Of a stretch of DNA of 64,000 nucleotides, positions 36,629 to 45,920 are shown piece by piece. A model generated the notes under the pieces. That model was not told the DNA's origin, did not search any database, and saw nothing but the letters and a program-made list of their open reading frames with translations. Source of the stretch: an uncultured Tolumonas sp. (GTDB lineage Bacteria; Pseudomonadota; Gammaproteobacteria; Enterobacterales; Aeromonadaceae); contig NZ_OY829944.1 in NCBI RefSeq assembly GCF_963556105.2, forward strand, positions 1,149,001-1,213,000. The letters run 5' to 3'. Position numbers and translations under genes: made by a program. The first letter of the stretch is position 1; every line of letters begins with the position of its first letter.

Positions 36629-37864
36629 GTGAAATTACTGCATACCGCCGACTGGCATCTGGGACATCGTTTGCACGGTCATGAACGTTACTATGAGCAT
36701 CGTTCATTTCTTGATTGGTTAATGAATGAGATAGTGCAACGCGATATCGATGGTTTATTGGTCGCGGGCGATATATTTGATACCGCCAATCCATCAGCAA
36801 CGAGCTGGCAGCTTTTTTACCAATTTCTGGCGAGCTTACGTCAGCAACGTCCGCATCTGAATGTCATCATTATTGCTGGCAATCACGATTCACCATCAAA
36901 ACTTGATGCGCCGCATGAATTACTCAAATCCTTTGATCTGCATTTAATTGGCGCGATTGAGCGCGATGAGGCCGGCCAACTTAATTGCGAAAAACTAGCG
37001 ATCCCTCTGAAAGATAAAACAGGGAAAATAGCCGCCTGGTGTGCTGCTGTACCATTCCTGCGTAGTGCCGATTTACGTATTAGTGATGAACAAACTGCAG
37101 GGGATGATCGTCTGGTGGCTGGAGTCAGAGAGGTTTACCAGCAAGTTTTTGCCCATATCGATACTCAGCGTACAGCGGAACAACCCATCTTGGCATTGGG
37201 GCATGCCTATCTGCAAAGTGGCGAACTGTCGGAGTTATCGGAACGAAAGATCTTAGGCGGCAACCAGCATGCTTTGCCTCTTTCCGTGTTTGATGGTGCC
37301 GATCATGTGGCGTTAGGGCATTTGCATTTAAGCCAAGCCTTGAGTGAACGGGTTCATTATTCCGGTTCCCCGTTACCGTTATCGCTGGCGGAACAACATT
37401 ACCCGCATCGGGTGCTTGAATTAACCGTCAACAATCATCAAATCGCGGTGACGGATAAGATCCGTGTACCGCATACGGTCGATATTTTGCGCCTGCCCAC
37501 CCAAGCTGCACCATTAGATGAAGTTTTGGCCGAGCTGAGTGCGCTTTCACTGGCCGATTTACCGCATAACCAGCGTCCGTTTTTGGAAGTCCGTGTGAAA
37601 CTCGATAAACCTGAAGCCCGTCTGCGCGAGCGGGTATTAGCGGCACTCACCGATAAGCCAGTGCGCTTGGCGCGCATTCATACCGAATATACTGGGCATG
37701 GTTTGGGCATCGCCGATCAGATGACCACTGTGCCACTCGATTCGTTGACGTCGCGGGAAGTGTTTGAACTGTGTTATCAGCGGCAATATGCCTCTGCCCC
37801 TGATATGGAACTGGTGAATTGTTTTGAAGAGTTAGAAACCGTATTGGAGCATCCGGCATTATGA
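36629..37864 (+). CDS. sbcD: Exonuclease SbcCD subunit D (nuclease)
   Basis: Mre11-like Mn-dependent nuclease subunit that processes hairpins and DNA ends with SbcC. It is 411 residues from GTG 36629 (400 in E. coli). The phosphoesterase motifs are intact: LLHTADWHLGH (about residues 4-14), LLVAGDIFDT (about residues 45-54), IIIAGNHDSPSKL (about residues 84-96), ALGHAYL and HVALGHLHLSQ with VHYSGSPLPLS. GTG is chosen because homologues begin directly at the KLLHTADWHL strand; TTG 36617 is possible. It overlaps sbcC by 4 nt (ATGA). Confidence 0.93.
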   Translation: MKLLHTADWHLGHRLHGHERYYEHRSFLDWLMNEIVQRDIDGLLVAGDIFDTANPSATSWQLFYQFLASLRQQRPHLNVIIIAGNHDSPSKLDAPHELLKSFDLHLIGAIERDEAGQLNCEKLAIPLKDKTGKIAAWCAAVPFLRSADLRISDEQTAGDDRLVAGVREVYQQVFAHIDTQRTAEQPILALGHAYLQSGELSELSERKILGGNQHALPLSVFDGADHVALGHLHLSQALSERVHYSGSPLPLSLAEQHYPHRVLELTVNNHQIAVTDKIRVPHTVDILRLPTQAAPLDEVLAELSALSLADLPHNQRPFLEVRVKLDKPEARLRERVLAALTDKPVRLARIHTEYTGHGLGIADQMTTVPLDSLTSREVFELCYQRQYASAPDMELVNCFEELETVLEHPAL

Positions 37865-40800
37865 AAATACTTGCGGTTCGTGGTGAAAACCTCGCTAGTT
37901 TAACTCATCCCTTCGATATCGATTTTACGCAAGGTCGCTTGAGCGACAGCGGCCTGTTTGCGATCACCGGTAATACCGGGGCGGGGAAAAGCACCATTTT
38001 GGACGCGATTTGTCTGGCGTTATATGACCAGATCGCGCGTTTCCCATCAAATAAGAAAAACATGGCGGAAATTGGCCGCGCTGATGATAGTGAGCGGTTA
38101 AAAGCCAACGATGTGCGCCTGATCTTAAGTCGTGGAGCATTCTCCGGTTATGCCGAGGTTGAATTTTCAGGTCGCGATGGTCAGCGTTATTGCGCGCGCT
38201 GGTCGGTACGTCGGGCGCGTAATCGCCCGGATGGCAAGTGTCAGAAACAAGAACGTTCGTTGCGCCAGTTATCTGAAGGCGGTGTTACCTATGCCGGTGG
38301 CCAGCGTGATGTGCAAAGCCAGATTGAGGAAAAAATTGGCCTGAACTGGGAGCAGTTTCGGCGCGCCGTGATTTTACCACAAGGTGACTTTGCCGCATTT
38401 CTGAAGGCCAGTATGGATGAACGCTCAGCATTGTTGGAGCGCATGACAGGCACGGAACATTATTCGCAACTCTCTGTGGCGGCGTATGAACGGGCCAAAA
38501 CGGAGCGCCAGCAATTAGCCACACTCGAAGAGAAGATTGGCGATCAACCACAGTTCAGTCAGGACGATCGCGATAATCTGTTATGGCAATTTAATAATTT
38601 GTCATTGCAACAAAAGCAGTTAACTCAGAAACTCAGTTTGTTGCAAGAATGGCAGGGCATGCAATTCCGCCTGCAAGAGTTACAAGGTGTCACAGAGGAA
38701 TCGCGCCAGCAATTACAAACCGTACTGGCGGAATGGCAGGCGCAGGAAGCCCACCGTCAACAACTGGCATTATTGGAAAAAGCACAAGTTGCACGGCCGG
38801 AACATGAACAGCTAGATCGCACGGTTATTGAATTACAGCAAGTCACGGAAACCTTGCAGCGCCAGCAACAGCAGCTTTCCCAACATCTGGAATTAGAGCA
38901 GCCATTACAACAGCAATATCAGCAAGTGCTGCAGCAACGTGATGGTGGCGAAGCTGAATATGCTGTGGTGCAGCGTGAGATCCGGCAGGCGCGCGAACTG
39001 GATAACTCGTTATCTGAGCGACAACAACAAGTCGAACAGGCAGCCCAGCAGTTATTGGCGCTGCAGGCTGACACTGCGGTGCAACAGCAAGTGCGCGAGC
39101 AGCAGCAACACACCTTGCGGCAGCTCCAGCAGCAACGCTCAGAGTTACAGGTTTGGTTAGCAGAAAACAGCCATTGGCAGCGTCAGGCGCAGCAGCAGCA
39201 ACCATTGCTAAAAGCGATGCAAGATTTTCTGGGCGAACAGCAACGCTGGCAACAACAGAACCAACAGATTGCTATTTTTCAGCGGCAGTTGCGTGAGTTA
39301 GAGCAGGCACAAATTATTGTGCAGGGCCATTTTCAGCATCAACAAGAAGCGTTGCAGGCCATTAATCTGCGTTTACAACAAGAAGGTACACCGCAGGAGT
39401 GGCAGTCGTTACAACAGTTGCACAGCCGTTGGCAGGAAGCGCAGAGTCTGGCGGAACGTTGTCATCATCTGAAAGGGTTGGCTGAACAGGTAATCTTAAG
39501 CCAGCGACAACGAGCCGAATTAGTTCAGCGGTTGCAATTAGCACAGCAAGCATTGCAGCAAATCACGCTACGTCAGCAAGCGATTCAACCGGAATTAGAT
39601 GATTTACGTGCGCAATTGAAAGAGGTGCATCACACGCTGAAACAAGCGTTGTTACGTAGCCAATTGCAGGATTACCGTGGTTATCTGGTTGATAACGAGC
39701 CGTGTCCACTATGTGGTTCTAGCCACCATCCTTATCAGCATGAGATGGTCACGGACAGTCTGTTACAACAGTTAGAACGTCAGCAACTTTTCCTGCAGCA
39801 GCAATTAGAAAAAGGGCAGGTGGAAGCCGCACAATTACAGGAAGCGGAATTACAAACGCAACGGGCTGGAAAAGAGCTGGAGCGTCAGCTTATCCAATTG
39901 GATGAAGCTTTACAGACACAAGCATTGCAATGGCAAGCGCTGCGTCAGGCTCATACCTCGCTGCTTCCTGCATGGCCGGAAGATGACAGTCAGTGGTTGC
40001 CATTGGCAGTTTTGCTGGCGCAATTGCAGCATCAGCAAGGTGTGCAAGCCGGTGAGTTGCATCAGCAATATGAATTAGCCCGCGCGCAATTTGAGCGTCA
40101 GCAACAACTATTGGCTCAGCAGGAAAAAATCAGCCAGCAGGCGCAATTGCATGAGCGTGAGTTAATGGAATTACGCCGTCAGAGCGGCATGCAACAAAGT
40201 GCGTTTGAACAGTTACAGCAACAACAATCCGCGTTACTTTTACGTTTACAGCAAAGTGAATTGTCACTGGAAGAACAACTGGCCCCGTTGGACTGGCGCC
40301 CGCATCTGAACTTACAACAGGGCGAAATCTGGTTACAAGGCTGGCTAACATGCTGTCAGGAATATCAACAAGTAGAACAGCGCTGGAATTCAATCGAACA
40401 ACAATATCAGCAATTACATTCCGCGCTATCAGTGCAAAACAGCCGTTTGCAAACACTGCAGGAACAACTGCAACTGCGTCAGCAAGAGTTGCAACGTATT
40501 CAGGCAGATTATCAACAAACACTGGCAATGCGTCAGCAATGTCTAAACGGTCAGGCGGCCGAGCCGTTAGAACAACAATGGCTTCAGCGTCTGCAACAAA
40601 ACAGGCAATTGGCGGAGCAGCAACAGCAGCAACTGCAACAATGGCAGGAACAACGGATCGCCTTGCAATCGCAAGTGGCCAGCCAACAACACCATTTGGA
40701 ACAACTGCAGGCTCAGCAGCGCACGTTATTGCGCAGCACCATGCAGCAGCAGCAAAAATTAAATTTAACCGAATATGAGATCCGCCAGCTGTTAATTGTG

Positions 40801-41622
40801 CCAATAGAACATGTGCGTTTGCAGCGCGAACAATTGGCACATTTAGATGAGCTACTCACGCAGGCCAAAACACGGTTGCAGGAACGTGAGCAACAGATCG
40901 AGCTCCAGCTCAAACGTTGTGAGGCGTTACAACAAGCCCAGCCCGAGTGGGCAATGTTAGATCTCAATCAACTGATTGCTCGTCAGCAAGAGATGACGCT
41001 GCATCTGCAAGACCTAGATCAGCTGTTATTCGATATTAAACGACTGCAGTTACAGGCAGAAGAAGCGGCAGTCACACAAGCTGAGCTGCAACAAGCCTAT
41101 CAGGCACAATTACAGATCAGTGATCGCTGGCAGCAGTTGAGCGATCTGATTGGCTCAGCCAGTGGTGCTAAATTCCGCACCTTTGCGCAAAGCCTGACGT
41201 TGGAACAGTTGTTAGGGTTGGCTAACTTACATTTAGCTGAATTAGCCCCACGTTATCAGTTGCAGCGAGTGCCGGGCACTGATCTGGCGCTGCAAGTCAT
41301 AGACCGAGACATGGGAGATGATATTCGCGCGGTAGAGTCATTGTCTGGTGGTGAAAGTTTTCTCGTGTCATTGGCGCTGGCTTTAGGCCTGTCATCATTG
41401 TCATCGCACGATACCCGAATTGAATCACTGTTTATTGATGAAGGCTTTGGCACACTCGACCCGGAAAGTCTGGATACGGCTATTGCCAGTCTGGATGCTT
41501 TACAAGCTGCGGGTAGACAAGTCGGTGTTATTTCACATGTGCAAACACTGGTGGAGCGGATTGGAGTGCAAATTAAAGTACAAAGTATGGGCGGTGGTGA
41601 AAGCAGAATTGTATTGCCTTGA
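37861..41622 (+). CDS. sbcC: Exonuclease SbcCD subunit C (Rad50-like ATPase)
   Basis: SMC-type ATPase of 1253 residues, on the long side for the family (1048 in E. coli). Walker A GNTGAGKST is at residues 37-45. Two long coiled coils flank a zinc hook, CPLCGSSHHPYQ near residue 615. The ABC signature LSLSGGES-type sequence (SLSGGESFLVSLALALGLS) is near residue 1160, and Walker B LFIDEGFGTLD is near residue 1190. The coiled coils are strikingly rich in Gln (many QQ and QQQ runs coded by CAG/CAA), more so than neighbouring genes. This base bias creates long artificial open frames on the opposite strand. It is coupled to sbcD. Confidence 0.95.
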   Translation: MKILAVRGENLASLTHPFDIDFTQGRLSDSGLFAITGNTGAGKSTILDAICLALYDQIARFPSNKKNMAEIGRADDSERLKANDVRLILSRGAFSGYAEVEFSGRDGQRYCARWSVRRARNRPDGKCQKQERSLRQLSEGGVTYAGGQRDVQSQIEEKIGLNWEQFRRAVILPQGDFAAFLKASMDERSALLERMTGTEHYSQLSVAAYERAKTERQQLATLEEKIGDQPQFSQDDRDNLLWQFNNLSLQQKQLTQKLSLLQEWQGMQFRLQELQGVTEESRQQLQTVLAEWQAQEAHRQQLALLEKAQVARPEHEQLDRTVIELQQVTETLQRQQQQLSQHLELEQPLQQQYQQVLQQRDGGEAEYAVVQREIRQARELDNSLSERQQQVEQAAQQLLALQADTAVQQQVREQQQHTLRQLQQQRSELQVWLAENSHWQRQAQQQQPLLKAMQDFLGEQQRWQQQNQQIAIFQRQLRELEQAQIIVQGHFQHQQEALQAINLRLQQEGTPQEWQSLQQLHSRWQEAQSLAERCHHLKGLAEQVILSQRQRAELVQRLQLAQQALQQITLRQQAIQPELDDLRAQLKEVHHTLKQALLRSQLQDYRGYLVDNEPCPLCGSSHHPYQHEMVTDSLLQQLERQQLFLQQQLEKGQVEAAQLQEAELQTQRAGKELERQLIQLDEALQTQALQWQALRQAHTSLLPAWPEDDSQWLPLAVLLAQLQHQQGVQAGELHQQYELARAQFERQQQLLAQQEKISQQAQLHERELMELRRQSGMQQSAFEQLQQQQSALLLRLQQSELSLEEQLAPLDWRPHLNLQQGEIWLQGWLTCCQEYQQVEQRWNSIEQQYQQLHSALSVQNSRLQTLQEQLQLRQQELQRIQADYQQTLAMRQQCLNGQAAEPLEQQWLQRLQQNRQLAEQQQQQLQQWQEQRIALQSQVASQQHHLEQLQAQQRTLLRSTMQQQQKLNLTEYEIRQLLIVPIEHVRLQREQLAHLDELLTQAKTRLQEREQQIELQLKRCEALQQAQPEWAMLDLNQLIARQQEMTLHLQDLDQLLFDIKRLQLQAEEAAVTQAELQQAYQAQLQISDRWQQLSDLIGSASGAKFRTFAQSLTLEQLLGLANLHLAELAPRYQLQRVPGTDLALQVIDRDMGDDIRAVESLSGGESFLVSLALALGLSSLSSHDTRIESLFIDEGFGTLDPESLDTAIASLDALQAAGRQVGVISHVQTLVERIGVQIKVQSMGGGESRIVLP

Positions 41623-41639
41623 TATGACAGGAATAGCGC

Positions 41640-41673
41640 CTATCATAAAACTGTCATAAAACCTTCTGATAAT
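41640..41673 (+). promoter_or_regulatory. Pho box and -10 of the phoBR promoter
   Basis: CTATCATAAAACTGTCAT (41640-41657) matches the PhoB consensus, two CTGTCAT repeats 11 bp apart, with one mismatch. GATAAT (41668-41673) follows after 10 bp, the expected distance to a PhoB-activated -10. The box starts 18 nt after the sbcC stop. Confidence 0.85.
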
Positions 41674-41705
41674 GGCATCAGACTTGTCATAAAAGGGTTT
41701 TTATC

Positions 41706-42395
41706 ATGTCAAAGCGTGTTTTGGTTGTTGAGGATGAAGCGCCCATCCGCGAGATGTTGTGTTTCATGCTGGAACAACGTGGGTTTGAGGCTGTGGAAGC
41801 CGCTGATTTTTCTGAAGCTGTGGCGTTGGTGAAAGAGCCATATCCAGAGCTGATCCTGCTCGACTGGATGATCCCTGGTGGCAGTGGTATCCAATTCATT
41901 AAATTGATGAAACAGGAAGAACTGACACGAAATATTCCAATTGTCATGCTAACTGCGCGTGGCGAAGAAGAAGATAAAGTCCGCGGGCTGGAAGTAGGGG
42001 CGGATGACTACATTACTAAGCCTTTCTCTCCAAAAGAGCTGACCGCGCGGATCAAAGCCGTCATGCGCCGCTCTGTTCCAACCGCGACAGAAGACGTGAT
42101 CGATGTACAAGGGTTACGCCTTGATCCGGTGTCCCACCGTGTAACCGCAAACGATCTGCCACTGGATATGGGGCCGACAGAATTCCGTTTGTTGCATTTC
42201 TTTATGACACACCCAGAACGGGTTTATAGCCGTGAACAGTTACTGAATAACGTATGGGGCACTAATGTGTACGTCGAAGATCGCACTGTTGATGTGCATA
42301 TTCGTCGTCTGCGGAAGGTCATGGCGACGACTGGGCATGAAGTGTTAATTCAGACTGTGCGTGGTGCAGGTTATCGTTTTTCTTCCCGCATTTAA
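41706..42395 (+). CDS. phoB: Phosphate regulon response regulator PhoB
   Basis: OmpR-family transcription activator, 229 residues (also 229 in E. coli). The receiver domain (about residues 1-120) has the acidic pair in VVEDEAP, phosphoacceptor Asp53 in [13 protein letters not shown], and Lys in [11 protein letters not shown]. The winged-helix output domain (about residues 130-225) contains [26 protein letters not shown] and [12 protein letters not shown]. It is followed by phoR after 8 nt and preceded by its own Pho box, implying autoregulation. Confidence 0.97.
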   Translation: MSKRVLVVEDEAPIREMLCFMLEQRGFEAVEAADFSEAVALVKEPYPELILLDWMIPGGSGIQFIKLMKQEELTRNIPIVMLTARGEEEDKVRGLEVGADDYITKPFSPKELTARIKAVMRRSVPTATEDVIDVQGLRLDPVSHRVTANDLPLDMGPTEFRLLHFFMTHPERVYSREQLLNNVWGTNVYVEDRTVDVHIRRLRKVMATTGHEVLIQTVRGAGYRFSSRI

Positions 42396-42403
42396 GGGAC
42401 TGT

Positions 42404-43702
42404 ATGCAACAACCCAATTACTGGATATCTCTGGCTAAAAAAATTGTCGTGTTATATACGCCACTTTTGTTAGCCGGCGCATTACTGGGTGACTGGCGAT
42501 TAGGCCTTATTATTGCCTTGATCTACCACATTTTCTGGTTTTATCGCTATCAGAAACGTCTGCAAGATTGGTTGTGGAACGATCGCAGTTTGATCCCACC
42601 ACAAGGGCCGGGGACGTGGGAACTGATCTTTAATGGTATCTATCGGTTACAGCAACGTCACCGTATGCGGCGTCGTGAGCTGGCCAGTGTGATCCGACGT
42701 TTCCGTGAAGGCGCCGAAGCATTACCGGATGCGGCAGTTGTGTGTCGGAATGATGGTTCTATCATTTGGTGTAATCGGTTAGCCGGGCAATGTCTGGGCT
42801 TTCGTTGGCCGGAAGATGCTGGGCAGAACATCAGCAATTTAATTCGTTATCCTGCTTTTGTTGGCTTTTTACAGCAAAAAGAGTTCAGTGAACCGCTGGA
42901 AATGCCATCGCCAATCAATGATGACAAAGTGCTGGAAGTGCGGGTAATGCCTTATGCCGACGATCAATTCATGTTGGTCGTGCGTGACATTACGCGAATA
43001 CGAAGTGTCGAGAACATGCGCAAAAACTTTGTTGCCAATGTCTCGCACGAACTGCGTACGCCACTGACAGTCTTGAAAGGTTATCTGGAAATGCTGGAGG
43101 AAGATCTGCCCCCGCCGGCACGCTGGAAAAAAATGCAGCAGGTGATGCTTGAGCAAACCTTACGCATGGATAATCTGGTCGATCAGCTTTTAACCTTATC
43201 GCGAATTGAAGTCGCCACCGATATTGATCGCACCCGTGTGGTCGATGTGCCGAGAATGTTATTGATGTTGCAGCATGAAGCGAAAGCACTGAGCGGTGCC
43301 ATGCGGCATGACTTGCACTTTAAAATTGATGAAGAACTCAGAGTGCATGGCGATGAAGATCAATTACGCAGTGCGATGACGAATCTGGTTAATAACGCGA
43401 TCAAATACACCCCTGCTGGTCGCAAAATTACCGTGGAATGGCGTCGTAATGGCACCAAAGCGCATTTTTCGGTGACAGATGAAGGCGATGGTATTGCTCT
43501 GGAGCACTTGGGGCGACTGACAGATCGTTTTTATCGCGTCGATCGAGCGCGCTCACGACAGACAGGCGGTTCAGGCTTGGGGCTGGCGATCGTTAAGCAT
43601 GCACTGAGTCATCACGACAGCGCCTTGAACATTGAAAGTGCGCTTGGCAAGGGCAGTTGCTTCAGCTTTTTGATCCCGGAAAGTCTGGTTGTTAAAAACT
43701 AA
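42404..43702 (+). CDS. phoR: Phosphate regulon sensor histidine kinase PhoR
   Basis: Inner-membrane histidine kinase of 432 residues (431 in E. coli). Two N-terminal membrane helices (about residues 12-30 and 33-48) have almost no periplasmic loop, as expected for a sensor signalled through PstSCAB-PhoU. A PAS domain (about residues 95-195) follows, then the DHp helix with phospho-His215 in FVANVSHELRTPLT. The ATP-binding domain has the N box LVNNAIKYTP, DEGDGI and GGSGLGLAIVK. It forms an operon with phoB. Confidence 0.96.
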   Translation: MQQPNYWISLAKKIVVLYTPLLLAGALLGDWRLGLIIALIYHIFWFYRYQKRLQDWLWNDRSLIPPQGPGTWELIFNGIYRLQQRHRMRRRELASVIRRFREGAEALPDAAVVCRNDGSIIWCNRLAGQCLGFRWPEDAGQNISNLIRYPAFVGFLQQKEFSEPLEMPSPINDDKVLEVRVMPYADDQFMLVVRDITRIRSVENMRKNFVANVSHELRTPLTVLKGYLEMLEEDLPPPARWKKMQQVMLEQTLRMDNLVDQLLTLSRIEVATDIDRTRVVDVPRMLLMLQHEAKALSGAMRHDLHFKIDEELRVHGDEDQLRSAMTNLVNNAIKYTPAGRKITVEWRRNGTKAHFSVTDEGDGIALEHLGRLTDRFYRVDRARSRQTGGSGLGLAIVKHALSHHDSALNIESALGKGSCFSFLIPESLVVKN

Positions 43703-43714
43703 CAGTTACTTTTA

Positions 43715-43732
43715 TTGTCACATAACTGTCAT
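43715..43732 (+). promoter_or_regulatory. Pho box upstream of pstS
   Basis: TTGTCACATAACTGTCAT has the two 7-mer PhoB half-sites with a 4-bp spacer. It starts 12 nt after the phoR stop and 99 nt upstream of the pstS start; a T/A-rich -10 candidate follows near 43743. Confidence 0.8.
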
Positions 43733-43813
43733 CTATCTTTATTAAAGTCGTCACATTGGCAGCAGATACTTATCTGCGTCAACTTAGAGAACATTCTCAA
43801 CTGGAGAAAGTGG

Positions 43814-44788
43814 ATGAAACTGAACAAAGTAGTTAGTGTAGTTGGTTTTGCAGCTGCCAGCTTCCTGTCAAGCCATGTATGGGCCGCAGGCGTAGATGCA
43901 GCAATCCCTGAATATCAGAAAGTAAGCGGTATCTCAGGTAACCTGTCTTCTGTTGGTTCAGATACACTGGCTAACATGATGACCCTGTGGGCTGAAGAAT
44001 ATAAACATATTTATCCAAACGTTAATATTCAAATTCAAGCGGCAGGTTCTGCAACTGCACCACCAGCACTGACTGAAGGTACTTCTCAGTTTGGCCCGAT
44101 GAGCCGTACCATGAAAGAAGGCGAAATCGAAGCTTTCGAAAAACATTACGGTTATAAGCCAACAGCAGTACCAGTAGCTATCGACGCTTTAGCTGTGTTT
44201 GCACACAAAGATAACCCAATTAAAGGGTTAACTATGCTGCAGTTAGATGAAACTTTCTCCAGCACCATGAAATGTGGTGGTACTCAAACCACCACTAAAT
44301 GGAGTGATTTGGGTCTGACTGGTGAGTGGGCCGATAAAGACATTCAATTGTTTGGTCGTAACTCAGTATCTGGTACTTACGGTTACTTCAAAGAACATGC
44401 GCTGTGTAAAGGTGACTTCAAAAACACCGTTAACGAACAGCCAGGTTCTGCTTCTGTAGTACAGTCAGTAGCCGCATCACTGAATGGTTTGGGTTACTCA
44501 GGCATTGGTTACAAAACATCAGGCGTGAAAGCAGTTCCGTTGTCTAAAGATGGTGGCAAAACCTTCATCGAAGCAAGCGAAGAAAATGCAATTTCAGGTG
44601 CATATCCACTGTCTCGTTACTTGTTTATCTACGTAAACAAGGCACCAAACAAGCCACTGGACCCAATGCAGAAAGAGTTCCTGAAAATGGTTCTGTCTAA
44701 AACTGGTCAGAACATCGTAGAGAAAGATGGTTACATCCCTCTGCCTGCGAAGATTGTTGCCAAGCAACTGGAAGTGTTAAGCAAATAA
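43814..44788 (+). CDS. pstS: Periplasmic phosphate-binding protein PstS
   Basis: High-affinity phosphate-binding protein of the Pst ABC importer. From ATG 43814 (GGAG 8 nt upstream) it is 324 residues with a Sec signal peptide cut near VWAA-GVD (about residue 25). The phosphate-binding loops appear as [34 protein letters not shown] and [15 protein letters not shown]. The sequence is of the Pseudomonas/Vibrio PstS type, unlike E. coli PstS. Its gene is separated from pstCAB by tadA, a small membrane gene, ppx and ppk. A strong terminator follows, and its own Pho box precedes. Confidence 0.95.
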   Translation: MKLNKVVSVVGFAAASFLSSHVWAAGVDAAIPEYQKVSGISGNLSSVGSDTLANMMTLWAEEYKHIYPNVNIQIQAAGSATAPPALTEGTSQFGPMSRTMKEGEIEAFEKHYGYKPTAVPVAIDALAVFAHKDNPIKGLTMLQLDETFSSTMKCGGTQTTTKWSDLGLTGEWADKDIQLFGRNSVSGTYGYFKEHALCKGDFKNTVNEQPGSASVVQSVAASLNGLGYSGIGYKTSGVKAVPLSKDGGKTFIEASEENAISGAYPLSRYLFIYVNKAPNKPLDPMQKEFLKMVLSKTGQNIVEKDGYIPLPAKIVAKQLEVLSK

Positions 44789-44803
44789 TATTGCTTAAAC
44801 ATC

Positions 44804-44832
44804 AGCGGAGCTTTCATAGCTCCGCTTTTTTA
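44804..44832 (+). terminator. pstS intrinsic terminator
   Basis: Nine-base stem AGCGGAGCT / AGCTCCGCT with a 5-nt loop (44804-44826), followed by TTTTTT. It lies 15 nt after the pstS stop. Confidence 0.92.
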
Positions 44833-44890
44833 TTTGTATTTTCTAATGATTATCTCGCCTTCTCGATATCTCCTCACTCCGGCATAATAA

Positions 44891-45409
<519 letters not shown>

Positions 45410-45546
45410 TTACTTGATCCAGAATAACAAACCCACCAAATAAAATACCTCATATGAATCTTCTTCTATAATCCAAAATGAGCTGAAAAATCATTTCTAA
45501 CTGGATTTAGTGGCGCCAGCAACGGATTGTACTGGGAGATTCAGAC

Positions 45547-45918
45547 ATGATTCCTTTAATGATCTATGAAGCATTGCCTACGGTTTATTTAACGCTGGGG
45601 ATCTTGTTATTAAGTTTTGCAGAGCTGCCATTGTTATTATTTTCTGCTTCAGTGTTCTATTTTGTTGGTGCTGCGATCTGGATCATGCGTTCAGCATATC
45701 GCCGCACGGACAATATTGCTGTTCCGCAGAAAAGATGGATCTTGCCGGATTTGTTTTATGAATTTAAGCCATTCCTGCACATACTCACCGGCACTGTGAT
45801 GATCCGTTATGCTTCAGGACCAATAACAGTCGCCGGATTGTGTCTTGTTTTGCTGGCTGTTAAGCATTTATCGCAGCGGCAAGCGAATAGGAAGTGTACT
45901 TCCCATCTCTTTGCCTGA
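45547..45918 (+). CDS. Small membrane protein of unknown function
   Basis: Protein of 123 residues not recognised as a named family. Three hydrophobic segments are visible at about residues 8-27 (VYLTLGILLLSFAEL), 30-48 (LLLFSASVFYFVGAAIWIM) and 85-105 (ASGPITVAGLCLVLLAV). A positively charged loop RSAYRRTDNIAVPQKR lies between the second and third. GGGAG lies 10 nt upstream of the ATG. It lies between tadA and the convergent ppx inside the phosphate cluster, which gives a weak hint of a role there. No Pho box was found before it; the 137-bp gap upstream holds a TATAAT near 45468. Confidence 0.7.
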   Translation: MIPLMIYEALPTVYLTLGILLLSFAELPLLLFSASVFYFVGAAIWIMRSAYRRTDNIAVPQKRWILPDLFYEFKPFLHILTGTVMIRYASGPITVAGLCLVLLAVKHLSQRQANRKCTSHLFA

Positions 45919-45920
45919 GA

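Noticed and set aside
38843-39205. 120-codon Ala/Val-rich minus-strand frame inside sbcC
   Set aside because: Same composition artefact of the Gln-rich coding strand.
38900-39250. CAG-rich repeats resembling a CRISPR or tandem array
   Set aside because: No constant repeat-spacer periodicity; they are Gln codons of the SbcC coiled coil.
40130-40840. 236-codon open frame on the minus strand inside sbcC
   Set aside because: It is antisense to the Gln-rich coiled coil; CAG/CAA repeats read backwards give Leu/Ala/Val without stops. No homology or ribosome site.
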